Source of the DNA: Enterovirga sp. | GTDB taxonomy: Bacteria; Pseudomonadota; Alphaproteobacteria; Rhizobiales; Beijerinckiaceae | Assembly (NCBI GenBank): GCA_028290385.1 | Contig: JAQGJZ010000396.1 | Coordinates: forward strand, 1-10,748 | DNA: 10,748 nt | Direction of reading: 5' to 3' | In this document: one piece after another, positions 1-6,629 of the stretch | Position numbering within the stretch: position 1 is the stretch's first letter | Layout of the letters: every line of letters starts with the position of its first letter | Position numbers and translations under genes: made by a program | Notes under the pieces: generated by a model | What the model was told of the DNA's origin: nothing | Seen by the model: only the letters and a program-made list of their open reading frames with translations | Database searches by the model: none

Positions 1-896
1 GCGCCCCAGTTGCGGCCGTACAGGGCCTCGCCGCCGATCAGGTTGATCGCCCCCGCGATGTAGCGGCCGGCCCGCTTGGCCATGACCAGCAGGATGCGGT
101 CCGCCATGCGCTCGCCGATCAGCGAAAAGAAGCGGCGGTTGAGGTACGGCCGGCCCCACTTCCGGGACCCCGTATCCATGTAGAATTCGAAGAAGGCGTC
201 CCAATGCGCCTCCGTGATCGCGGACCCCGTCACCCACTCGATGGCGATGCCGGGTGCGAGCGCCTCCCGCCGCTCCCGGCGGATCGCCTTGCGCTTGCGT
301 GAGGCGAGCGCGTCGAGAAAGCCGTCGAAGGTGCCGAACCCCTCGTCGATCCAGTGGAACTGCTGGTCGGTGCGGATCAGGTAGCCGTGAGTCTCGGCTG
401 CGAGCCGGTCCGGCTCCTGCAGGAAGGTCAGGTGGATGGAGGAGCACCCCGTCTGGTCCCGGACCGCCTCGAGCGCCGAGAGCAGGATCTGCCGCAGCGT
501 CGCCGCGTCCTCGCCCGGCTGCACGAGCAGCCGCGGGCCGTTGGCCGGCGTGAACGGAACGCTGACCTGGAGTTTTGGATAATACTGCCCGCCCGCCCGC
601 TCGTAGGCCTCCCCCCAGCCGCCGTCGAAGACGTACTCGCCCATCGAGTGGGTTTTGAGGTAGCAGGGCGCCGCCGCGACGAGGCCCGCCCCCTCGCGCG
701 AAACGAGAATGTGCGCCGGCGACCAGCCGGTGCGTCCACCGACGCAGCCCGACTCCTCCAGGGACGACAGAAAGGCGTGTGACACGAACGGGTTGTCGCG
801 ACCGGCCGAACGGTCCCATTCGGACGCTTCGACCCCTTTGAGGCCCGTCGTGACCGCGATCGTCAGGCCGGCTGCCGGCCACTCGTCGGACGTCAT
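1..896 (-). CDS. GNAT/FemAB-like acyltransferase (COG3146, DUF482), C-terminus cut by window edge
   Basis: The frame is open from an ATG at 896 to the left edge, giving 298 codons with no stop; about 80-100 residues are probably missing by comparison with the usual family length. Family hallmarks I recognise are NPFVSHAFLSSLEESG at residues 36-50, the APCYLK stretch near 76-81, the EYVFDGGWGEAYERAG region near 87-102, and a basic KRKAIRRERR stretch in the middle. The family is annotated as a GNAT-fold, peptidoglycan-bridge-like (FemAB-related) acyltransferase, but its substrate is unknown. A weak Shine-Dalgarno (GGTGGGG) lies upstream of the ATG; an in-frame GTG at 905 is an alternative start. 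It sits 52 nt downstream of the phosphodiesterase gene on the same strand, so it is probably the third gene of that operon. Family confidence is high; function is unknown. Confidence 0.85.
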   Translation of the reverse strand, partial: MTSDEWPAAGLTIAVTTGLKGVEASEWDRSAGRDNPFVSHAFLSSLEESGCVGGRTGWSPAHILVSREGAGLVAAAPCYLKTHSMGEYVFDGGWGEAYERAGGQYYPKLQVSVPFTPANGPRLLVQPGEDAATLRQILLSALEAVRDQTGCSSIHLTFLQEPDRLAAETHGYLIRTDQQFHWIDEGFGTFDGFLDALASRKRKAIRRERREALAPGIAIEWVTGSAITEAHWDAFFEFYMDTGSRKWGRPYLNRRFFSLIGERMADRILLVMAKRAGRYIAGAINLIGGEALYGRNWG

Positions 897-948
897 GCGG
901 GGCACCCCACCGGCTTTCGGCTGGCGAGCAGGAGGCCTGCGCAGGCGC

Positions 949-1698
949 TCAAGCCGGCAAAAACCCTTCGAACACGATCTGGTCGGCGTGGGCGCGGGCG
1001 CGTGCGGCGTCCTCCGGCGAGCGGATCGTCCATGTCATCACGGGCACGCCCGCGAGCTGTCGGGGCAGAAAGGCGGCCGCGCAGGGCAGGTCGAGGTGGC
1101 GCCAGGAGATGAAATGGGGCTGGGTCTCGTCCCAATGGAGAAGGTCGGTCATGGCGCGCAGGCGCTCCGGCGAAAGCTGGGCGGCGTCGCCGCCATCGTA
1201 GCGCGACTGACCGACGATGCCGCGCGGCAGATCCGGCGCAATCCGTCGCACCAAGCCGACGATCGCAGAGTCGAAGGATTTGACCGCGATCCGGCCCTTG
1301 CGGTCGCGCAGCACCTCGGCCGTGCGGCGTGCCAGGCGCTCGTCGCCGTCGAACCGGCTCTTGATCTCGATCACCAGCGGCGTGCGCTCGCCGATCCGGT
1401 CGAGAAAGGCGGGCAGCGTCGGGATGCGATCCTCGCTCCTGCCGATCGCCGTGCGGGCGAGCTCCGCGGCGGGCCGCTCGCGGACCGGGCCGCCCAGAGC
1501 CGTCAGGCGGTCCAGCGTGTGATCGTGGAAGACCACCGCCTCGCCGTCGGCCGAGAGCTGCACGTCGCACTCGATCGCGAAGCCCCCGGCGATCGCCGCC
1601 TCAGCGGCGGCGAGCGTGTTCTCGAACCGGCCCTCGGCCGCCACATGCAGGCCGCGATGCGCGATGGGCCGCTCGGTCAGCCAGGCCGGGGCGCTCAT
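949..1698 (-). CDS. Glycerophosphodiester phosphodiesterase (GDPD family), 249 aa
   Basis: This cytoplasmic enzyme is expected to hydrolyse glycerophosphodiesters to glycerol-3-phosphate and an alcohol. The GDPD signature is complete: His14-Arg15 (AHRG), ENT at 27-29, the metal-binding Glu43-x-Asp45 (ECD), His58-Asp59 (FHDH), and the EIK motif at 111-113. The end has the usual MTWTIRSPED and QIVFEGF strands. There is no signal peptide, and the length is normal for short UgpQ-type enzymes. The ATG at 1698 overlaps the TGA of the upstream RidA-family gene (ATGA), which fixes the start and suggests translational coupling. A longer open frame extends upstream, but it only runs through the RidA gene in another frame. 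The substrate could be a specific lipid-derived diester; nothing in the sequence decides this. Confidence 0.93.
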   Translation of the reverse strand: MSAPAWLTERPIAHRGLHVAAEGRFENTLAAAEAAIAGGFAIECDVQLSADGEAVVFHDHTLDRLTALGGPVRERPAAELARTAIGRSEDRIPTLPAFLDRIGERTPLVIEIKSRFDGDERLARRTAEVLRDRKGRIAVKSFDSAIVGLVRRIAPDLPRGIVGQSRYDGGDAAQLSPERLRAMTDLLHWDETQPHFISWRHLDLPCAAAFLPRQLAGVPVMTWTIRSPEDAARARAHADQIVFEGFLPA

Positions 1699-2168
1699 TC
1701 GACCTGGAACGTCGCCTCGACCTCGACGGAGGCGCCGAGCGGCAGGCCGGAGACGCCGATCGTCGAGCGGGCATGGCGGCCCTTGTCGCCGAACACCTCC
1801 ACCATGAGGTCGGAGGCACCGTTCATGATTCCGGCATGGCCGGTGAAGTCGGACGGGCTGGCGATGAAGCCGCCGAGGCGGACGCAGCGAACCACCCGGT
1901 CGAGATCGCCGATCGCGGCCTTGAGCTGGGCGATCACGTTGATCGCGCAGAGCCGGGCGGCGTCTTTCGCGCTCTCGGCCGTCACGTCCATGCCGACCCG
2001 CCCGACATGCTCGGAGCCGAGCTTGCCATCGGACCCGAGGCAAAGCTGGCCGGAGATCGTGACAAGGTTGCCCGCCACCACGAAGGGCACGTAGTTCGCA
2101 ACCGGTGCGGCGGGCGTCGGCAGCGCAATGCCGAGGTCCTTCAGCTTCGTCTCGATCTGTCCCGCCAC
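1695..2168 (-). CDS. RidA family protein (YjgF/YER057c/UK114, long subfamily), 157 aa
   Basis: It belongs to the longer RidA subfamily of about 150 aa, recognised by LGIALP and PVANYVPFV near the N-terminus, ISGQLCL at 38-44, the NGASDLMVEVFG segment at 116-127, GRHARSTIGV at 130-139 and LP..ASVEVEA near the end. Arg134 in HARST corresponds to the Arg that binds the substrate carboxylate in canonical RidA (Arg105 in E. coli). Canonical RidA deaminates reactive enamine/imine intermediates, but members of this longer subgroup are mostly uncharacterised, so the exact reaction is inference. The start is a GTG with a strong GGGGAG Shine-Dalgarno 6 nt upstream and no competing ATG. It is the first gene of the run RidA, GDPD, acyltransferase and is divergent from eipB across 114 bp. 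Confidence 0.93.
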   Translation of the reverse strand: MAGQIETKLKDLGIALPTPAAPVANYVPFVVAGNLVTISGQLCLGSDGKLGSEHVGRVGMDVTAESAKDAARLCAINVIAQLKAAIGDLDRVVRCVRLGGFIASPSDFTGHAGIMNGASDLMVEVFGDKGRHARSTIGVSGLPLGASVEVEATFQVE

Positions 2169-2229
2169 GTCGAACTCCCCGTTTCCGCCGGATTTCTGGA
2201 CGACAGGGCTTGTGCCTGCAAGCGGCGCG

Positions 2230-2258
2230 TTGCCTCGTGGCGGCGGCGGCGCCTAGCT
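2230..2258 (+). promoter_or_regulatory. Probable eipB promoter
   Basis: TTGCCT (2230-2235) and CTAGCT (2253-2258) are separated by exactly 17 bp and lie 25 bp before the eipB start codon. The hexamers match TTGACA at 4/6 and the alphaproteobacterial -10 form CTATAT at 4/6. This is prediction only; no transcription start is known. Confidence 0.35.
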
Positions 2259-2262
2259 AGGC
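2251..2262. repeat. 12-bp perfect palindrome over the eipB -10 region
   Basis: GCCTAGCTAGGC is its own reverse complement and contains two CTAG tetramers. It overlies the predicted -10 box of eipB, where a repressor site would act. It may also be chance; no regulator is known. Confidence 0.4.
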
Positions 2263-2282
2263 CATCGCTCCCCGGAGATTTC

Positions 2283-3116
2283 ATGCGGTTCTCGGTCCTT
2301 GTCGGTTCGGCGGTTCTGGCCTTCGCGGCTCCAGCCGGTGCCCAGGTTTCGGCGGACAAGCCGCCGCGCCTCGCACCCCATCGCGCGGTGTACGACCTCT
2401 CGCTCGCCACCAGCAAAGGCGCTCGCACGGTGGAATCGGCCCGTGGCCGGATCGCCTTCGACTTCACGGGCGACGCCTGCGAGGGCTACGCGCTGAAATT
2501 CCGCCAGGTCACCGTGATCGAGAGCGGGGAAAGCGGCACCAAGACCTCCGACCTGCGCACGGCCAATTTCGAGAGCGGCGACGGCAAGACCTTTCAGTTC
2601 CGCAACGACAGCGGGACGGGGGAGGGGCCTGGCCAGAGCGTCGACGGCAATGCCGAGCGCAAGGCGAACGGTCTTGCGGTCCGCCTGAAGTCGCCGAAGC
2701 GCGAAAACGTCTCGCTCGACGGCGAGGCGGTGTTTCCCAACACGCAGATGCGGGACCTGATCGTCGCCGCAAAAGCCGGCAAGTCGACCGTCAGCATGCG
2801 GATGTTCGACGGGTCCGACGACGGGCGCACGGTCTATGAGACCCTGTCCGTCATCGGCAAGCGCATTGCGCCGGGCGTCGTGGAGGGCCTCGAAGAGCCC
2901 GCAAAGCAGGAGGGGCTTGCCAAACTCGCCCGCTGGCCGGTGACGATGAGCTATTTCAAGCCCGGCAAGAGCGACCAGACGCCCGTCTATGTCCTTGGCT
3001 TCGATCTGTACGAGAACGGCGTTAGCCGGGCTCTCCGCCTCGATTACGGGGATTTCGCTCTGAAGGGGGAGATGACCCGGCTGGAGCTGCTGCCGGAGAA
3101 GCCCTGCCAGCGCTGA
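2283..3116 (+). CDS. eipB: Cell-envelope integrity protein EipB (DUF1849), periplasmic, 277 aa
   Basis: EipB proteins are periplasmic beta-rich proteins needed for envelope integrity in Brucella and conserved in Hyphomicrobiales. The N-terminus is a typical Sec signal peptide (basic MR, hydrophobic core, APAGA-QV), with probable cleavage after residue 20. The mature protein begins with the family hallmark LAPHRAVYDLSL (30-41) and continues with GRIAFDF and DACEGYALKFRQV. It has exactly two mature cysteines, Cys66 and Cys275, in the places where the family forms its conserved disulfide. The C-terminus NGVSRALRLDYGDF is also typical. The ATG at 2283 is chosen because it has a GGAG Shine-Dalgarno and begins the signal peptide; the frame is open further upstream, but only antisense to the RidA gene. 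The last 95 bp overlap the convergent dinB tail. No intrinsic terminator is visible. Confidence 0.92.
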   Translation: MRFSVLVGSAVLAFAAPAGAQVSADKPPRLAPHRAVYDLSLATSKGARTVESARGRIAFDFTGDACEGYALKFRQVTVIESGESGTKTSDLRTANFESGDGKTFQFRNDSGTGEGPGQSVDGNAERKANGLAVRLKSPKRENVSLDGEAVFPNTQMRDLIVAAKAGKSTVSMRMFDGSDDGRTVYETLSVIGKRIAPGVVEGLEEPAKQEGLAKLARWPVTMSYFKPGKSDQTPVYVLGFDLYENGVSRALRLDYGDFALKGEMTRLELLPEKPCQR

Positions 3117-4383
3117 CGAACGGGAAGGCGAGCCCCTTCTGCACCGCGCCGGCGCCGAACTTTTCGCGGATCCGGTCGATCGCGGCCTCGACCTGGACCT
3201 CCTCCGCCAAGGTGAGATCGGCGAGGTCGCCGCGATCGGCCTCGTCCGCCGGGCAGAGGTCGGCGGCGCCGATCCCGATCAGCCGGAAATAGGTCCCGTC
3301 CGCCTCCTCGCGCAGCATGGCGCGGGCGGGCTCGAACAGGCGCTTGGCGAGCTGGGTCGCGGGCAGCCCCGAGCGGGTCCGCGTGGTGAGCCGGAAATTC
3401 CGGTCCTTCAGCTTCAGGACGACGCTCCGGCCGGCGAGCGACGAGCGCTTGAGCCGAAGCGAGACCTTTTCGGCCAGCCGCCAGAGGATCGGCTCCAACT
3501 CCTCGAATCGCGCGGTGTCCGTGTTGAACGTCGTCTCGGCCGAGACGCTCTTCGTCTCCCGCCGCGGTTCGACGCCCCGGGCATCCTCGCCGCGGGCGAG
3601 CCGGGCGAGCCTTTCGCCGTCCCGCCCGAGCAGCCGGATCAGGTCGGCCGGGGAGCGGTCGCGGATGTCGCGCACGAGGACGAGGCCGGCCTTCTGCAGG
3701 CGAGCCTCGGTCTGCTTGCCGATGCCGGGCAGGATGCCGACGGGGCGCGGCGAGATCACGTCCAGCGCATCCGAGCGGCCGAGAATGGAGAACCCGCGCG
3801 GCTTCTCCTGGTCGGACGCGATCTTGGCGAGGAACTTGTTGTAGGAGAGCCCGACCGAGATCGAGATCCCGATCTCGCGCTCGACCCGGTGGACGAACCG
3901 CACCAGCGTCCCGGCCGGGCTGCCGCCGTGCACCCGCTCCGTGCCGCTGAGGTCGAGAAACGCTTCGTCGATCGAGATCGGCTCGACGAGCGGGGTCAGT
4001 TCCTGCATCAGCCGACGCACCTCGCCGGCGACGGCGGAATACTTCTCGAAGCTCGGCTTGATCACCCTGGCATGGGGGCAGGCCTTCAGGGCCTTGAACA
4101 TCGGCATGGCCGAGCGCACGCCGTAGGTCCGGGCGATGTAGCAGGCGGTCGCGACGACGCCGCGCTGGCCGCCGCCGACGATCACCGGCACGTCACGCAG
4201 CGTGGGATCGTCCCGCTTCTCGACCGCCGCGTAGAACGCGTCGCAATCGACATGCGCGATCGGCAGCGTGTCCAGCTCGGGATGGCGGAGCAGGCGCGGG
4301 GAGCCGCAGCGCGTGCAGCGCGCGCCCGCGTCCCGCGCCTCGCCGGCACCACAATCCCGGCAGATGGTCGGGACGGTCGCCAC
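3022..4383 (-). CDS. dinB: DNA polymerase IV (Y-family), zinc-finger-extended alphaproteobacterial type, 453 aa
   Basis: This is an error-prone translesion polymerase. Residues 8-26 hold a CRDC...CTRC pair (C8xxC11, C23xxC26), a probable zinc-binding extension seen in many Hyphomicrobiales DinB proteins. Catalysis: Asp46 in AHVDCDAFYAAVE, and Asp139-Glu140 in SIDEAFLDLSG. Tyr51 stands at the steric-gate position (Phe13 in E. coli). LSYNKFLAKIASD marks the palm, LPGIGKQTEARL (218-229) the helix-hairpin-helix thumb, and residues from about 275 onward the little finger. QKGLAF (415-420) resembles a beta-clamp-binding hexapeptide. A low-complexity tail of about 33 residues follows, and almost all of it lies antisense to the end of eipB. 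The start is a GTG 3 nt after the DUF3572 stop, with a GAGGAG Shine-Dalgarno inside that gene's end, so the pair is co-translated. I saw no obvious LexA operator. Confidence 0.95.
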   Translation of the reverse strand: MATVPTICRDCGAGEARDAGARCTRCGSPRLLRHPELDTLPIAHVDCDAFYAAVEKRDDPTLRDVPVIVGGGQRGVVATACYIARTYGVRSAMPMFKALKACPHARVIKPSFEKYSAVAGEVRRLMQELTPLVEPISIDEAFLDLSGTERVHGGSPAGTLVRFVHRVEREIGISISVGLSYNKFLAKIASDQEKPRGFSILGRSDALDVISPRPVGILPGIGKQTEARLQKAGLVLVRDIRDRSPADLIRLLGRDGERLARLARGEDARGVEPRRETKSVSAETTFNTDTARFEELEPILWRLAEKVSLRLKRSSLAGRSVVLKLKDRNFRLTTRTRSGLPATQLAKRLFEPARAMLREEADGTYFRLIGIGAADLCPADEADRGDLADLTLAEEVQVEAAIDRIREKFGAGAVQKGLAFPFVSAGRASPAAAPAGSSPPSERNPRNRGGEPG

Positions 4384-4386
4384 GCC

Positions 4387-4710
4387 TCACTCCTCGAACC
4401 AAGCCTCGGGCGACAACCGCACCCGCGCCGCCGCGATCTCGGCGGGGTTGATCCCGAGTTCGCCCGCGATCCCGACAATCAGCTGCTCGTCCGACGCGAT
4501 GTAGTCGAGAATCGCGCCGTAGAAGCCGGGCTGCCCGGCCGCGTCGCGGATCGTATCCGGCTGCAAACCCGTGGCGGCGAGGAAGCCGCCCAGCCGTTCC
4601 GGCTCCGCGATGAGGCGATTAAACGCGGCGAGCGCCAGGTTTTCGGCCGCACTCACGTCGTTTTTGGATTTGGCTGATGCAATTCTAATCGATTTGCCTT
4701 TCATCAACAT
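4387..4710 (-). CDS. DUF3572 family protein, about 107 aa
   Basis: This is a small cytoplasmic, probably all-helical protein of unknown function. The DUF3572 core is recognisable in [27 protein letters not shown], the [12 protein letters not shown] segment, and [15 protein letters not shown] followed by [12 protein letters not shown]. There is no signal peptide, membrane segment or cysteine. Two in-frame ATGs compete, at 4710 and 4704. I chose 4710 because an AAGG lies 11 nt upstream, but the second gives a very similar 105-aa product. The gene lies directly upstream of dinB (3-nt gap) and is divergent from divK (81 bp between starts). From memory, this arrangement recurs in related genomes. 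The context suggests co-expression with the polymerase, but it does not reveal a function. Confidence 0.85.
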   Translation of the reverse strand: MLMKGKSIRIASAKSKNDVSAAENLALAAFNRLIAEPERLGGFLAATGLQPDTIRDAAGQPGFYGAILDYIASDEQLIVGIAGELGINPAEIAAARVRLSPEAWFEE

Positions 4711-4723
4711 GTGCTTGCTAGCC
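4694..4723 (+). promoter_or_regulatory. Possible divK-pleD promoter
   Basis: TTGCCT (4694-4699) and CTAGCC (4718-4723) are 18 bp apart and lie 68 bp before divK. The pair resembles the predicted eipB promoter (TTGCCT, 17 bp, CTAGCT). It overlaps the antisense start of the DUF3572 gene in an AT-richer patch. I found no full CtrA box (TTAA-N7-TTAA) here. The evidence is weak. Confidence 0.22.
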
Positions 4724-4791
4724 TTGTCGACGCCCAGCGATGGTGTGGCGAGCGATCCCCCGGGCCACCGATCGGGATTCAGGACCGTCCG

Positions 4792-5163
4792 ATGAAGAAG
4801 ACAGTGCTCATTGTCGAGGACAACGAGCTCAACATGAAGCTCTTCGGCGACCTCCTCGAGGCGCACGGATACGCGACTCTGAAGACCGGGAACGGCATCG
4901 AGGCGATCGAACTCGCCCGAGCCCACCATCCGAATCTCATCATCATGGACATCCAGCTCCCGGAAGTCTCCGGGCTCGATGTCACGCGCTGGATCAAGGA
5001 GGACGAGGATCTCCGCTCCATTCCCGTGATCGCGGTCACCGCCTTTGCCATGAAGGGCGACGAGGAGCGGATCCGGGAGGGAGGCTGCGAGGCCTATCTG
5101 TCGAAGCCCATCTCCGTCGCCAAGTTCCTGGAAACCGTTCGGACGTACCTGAACGCCGCATAG
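4792..5163 (+). CDS. divK: Single-domain response regulator DivK, 123 aa
   Basis: It is a stand-alone receiver domain of the cell-cycle and polarity pathway; in Caulobacter it is phosphorylated by DivJ, dephosphorylated by PleC, and acts on PleC, DivJ and DivL. The sequence begins [17 protein letters not shown], with acidic pocket Glu9-Asp10, phospho-acceptor Asp53 ([12 protein letters not shown]), Thr83 ([10 protein letters not shown]) and Lys105 (YLSKPI), all at the spacing of Caulobacter DivK. The length (123 aa) is normal, and there is no output domain. The ATG at 4792 has AGGA 7 nt upstream and starts exactly at the conserved domain; the frame is open 27 codons further but that extension looks non-coding. 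The pleD start is only 11 nt downstream, the classical divK-pleD operon order. Identification is firm; the local kinases are outside this window. Confidence 0.95.
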   Translation: MKKTVLIVEDNELNMKLFGDLLEAHGYATLKTGNGIEAIELARAHHPNLIIMDIQLPEVSGLDVTRWIKEDEDLRSIPVIAVTAFAMKGDEERIREGGCEAYLSKPISVAKFLETVRTYLNAA

Positions 5164-5174
5164 GGGAAAAGGCG

Positions 5175-6545
5175 ATGTCCGCCCGCGTGCTGGTGGTGGA
5201 TGATATCCCCACGAACGTAAAACTGCTCGAGACCAAGCTTTCGGCCGAGTATTTCGACGTCCTGACCGCTTCCAACGGCCACGATGCGCTCGCGCTCTGC
5301 GAGCAGGGCTTGTGCGATCTGGTTCTCCTCGACGTGATGATGCCGGACATGGACGGCTTCGAGGTCTGCCGCCGCATCAAGAACTCGCCCACGACCGCGC
5401 ATCTGCCCGTCGTCATGGTGACGGCCCTCGACCAGCCGAGCGACCGGCTGAAGGGGCTCGACGTCGGCGCCGACGACTTCCTGACCAAGCCGGTCGACGA
5501 CACGGCGCTGTTCGCCCGCGTGCGCAGCCTCGTACGCCTCAAGGCGGTCACCGACGAGTTGCGGGCCCGCCTGATGGCCTCCCGGCACGGCTTCGGCGAT
5601 CCGCTCGCCTCGGCCACGGCCGAGACGGGGCAGAACGGGCACATCCTGATCGTGGACGACCGCCCGAGCTCCTACGAGCGGCTTTCGGCCGCGCTCTCGC
5701 AATATCACCGCGTGGAAGTGGAGGCGGATCCGCACCACGCGATGATCCGGGCTGCGGAGAACGACTACGACGTCGTGCTCATCAGCCTCGCCCTCCAGGA
5801 GTTCGACGGCCTCAGGCTGTGCTCCCAGCTCCGCTCGCTCGAGCGGACGCGGCACGTGGCCGTGGTTCTGATCGCCGATATCGACGACAGGAGCCGCGTC
5901 CTGCGCGGGCTCGATATCGGCGCACACGATTTCCTCGTCCGCCCCGTGGACCGGAACGAGCTCGTCGCCCGCGTCCGCACCCAGGTGCGGCGCAAGCGCT
6001 TCGCCGAGCGGCTGCGCGACAGCGTCCAGCTCACCATGGACGCTGCGGTCACGGACGCGCTCACCGGCCTCCACAACCGCCGCTACCTGGACGTCCACTT
6101 GGCGAACCTGTTCGAGGATTCGATCCGCCGCGGTGCCGACCTCTCCGTGCTCCTGCTCGACATCGATCGGTTCAAGTCGGTGAACGACCGCTTCGGCCAC
6201 GATGTCGGCGACGAGGTCCTGCGGGAATTCGCGACCCGCATCCGGACCCTGACCCGCGGCGTCGACCTGGTGGCCCGCTACGGCGGCGAAGAGGTCGTGG
6301 TCATCGTGCCGGACGCTTCGCTGGACGAGGCGCGCCTCGTCGCCGAGCGCATCCGCGAGCGGATCGGCTCGGCACCCTTCAGCTACGCCAACCGCACCGC
6401 CCAGCTCGATGTCACCGTATCCATCGGGGTCGCTGCCCGTGAAGGTGGAGATTCCGGCGCGTTCGACGTCCTCAAACGGGCGGACATCGCGCTCTATCGC
6501 GCCAAGGACGAAGGTCGGAACCGGGTGATTGCTGCGGCAGCCTGA
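5175..6545 (+). CDS. pleD: Diguanylate cyclase response regulator PleD (REC-REC-GGDEF), 456 aa
   Basis: PleD makes cyclic di-GMP at the pole during cell differentiation. REC1 (about 1-120) has Asp9-Asp10, phospho-acceptor Asp53 (LLDVMMPDMDG), Thr83 and Lys105. REC2 (about 153-275) is a pseudo-receiver: Ser204 replaces the phospho-Asp, in line with the adaptor/dimerisation role of this domain in PleD. The cyclase domain starts near DALTGLHNRRYLD (294-306) and has LLLDIDRFKSVND, SIGVA and an RGVD inhibitory site (361-364) five residues before the active loop. That loop reads GGEEV (370-374), where PleD usually has GGEEF; the metal and catalytic acids are kept. The 456-aa length matches Caulobacter PleD (454). 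The start has GGGGAAAAGG directly upstream and lies 11 nt after the divK stop. Confidence 0.95.
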   Translation: MSARVLVVDDIPTNVKLLETKLSAEYFDVLTASNGHDALALCEQGLCDLVLLDVMMPDMDGFEVCRRIKNSPTTAHLPVVMVTALDQPSDRLKGLDVGADDFLTKPVDDTALFARVRSLVRLKAVTDELRARLMASRHGFGDPLASATAETGQNGHILIVDDRPSSYERLSAALSQYHRVEVEADPHHAMIRAAENDYDVVLISLALQEFDGLRLCSQLRSLERTRHVAVVLIADIDDRSRVLRGLDIGAHDFLVRPVDRNELVARVRTQVRRKRFAERLRDSVQLTMDAAVTDALTGLHNRRYLDVHLANLFEDSIRRGADLSVLLLDIDRFKSVNDRFGHDVGDEVLREFATRIRTLTRGVDLVARYGGEEVVVIVPDASLDEARLVAERIRERIGSAPFSYANRTAQLDVTVSIGVAAREGGDSGAFDVLKRADIALYRAKDEGRNRVIAAAA

Positions 6546-6629
6546 CGATAACCCGTCGCAGACCTGCGCGTTGCCTTTAACCTTGACAAGCTTTTAACAA
6601 CCGGCGGCCGTCTTATCGTATTGGTTTCG

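Noticed and set aside
709..2094. Long plus-strand open frame (461 codons) opposite the RidA/GDPD/acyltransferase genes
   Set aside because: It is antisense to three well-recognised genes; high GC content leaves stop-free shadows, and its translation shows no family motif and strong Arg/Ala/Pro bias.
4740..5174. N-terminal extension of PleD by 145 codons
   Set aside because: The upstream part of the frame overlaps divK out of frame and is rich in Arg/His/Gly; the ATG at 5175 has a Shine-Dalgarno and begins the REC domain exactly.
5094..6200. Minus-strand 368-codon frame opposite divK-pleD
   Set aside because: It is a shadow of the conserved PleD reading frame; its sequence is a Val/Glu/Arg/His-rich mirror with no recognisable domain.
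6576..6598. Two TTTAAC copies (6576-6581, 6593-6598), considered as a CtrA binding site
   Set aside because: The gap between the two TTAA cores is 13 bp, not the 7 bp of the CtrA consensus TTAA-N7-TTAA, and no downstream plus-strand gene follows.
6583..6618. TTGACA (6583-6588) with TTATCG (6613-6618) as a promoter of the RNA candidate
   Set aside because: The spacing is 24 bp, too long for a sigma-70 promoter; at 17 bp the sequence is GC-rich with no -10 match.
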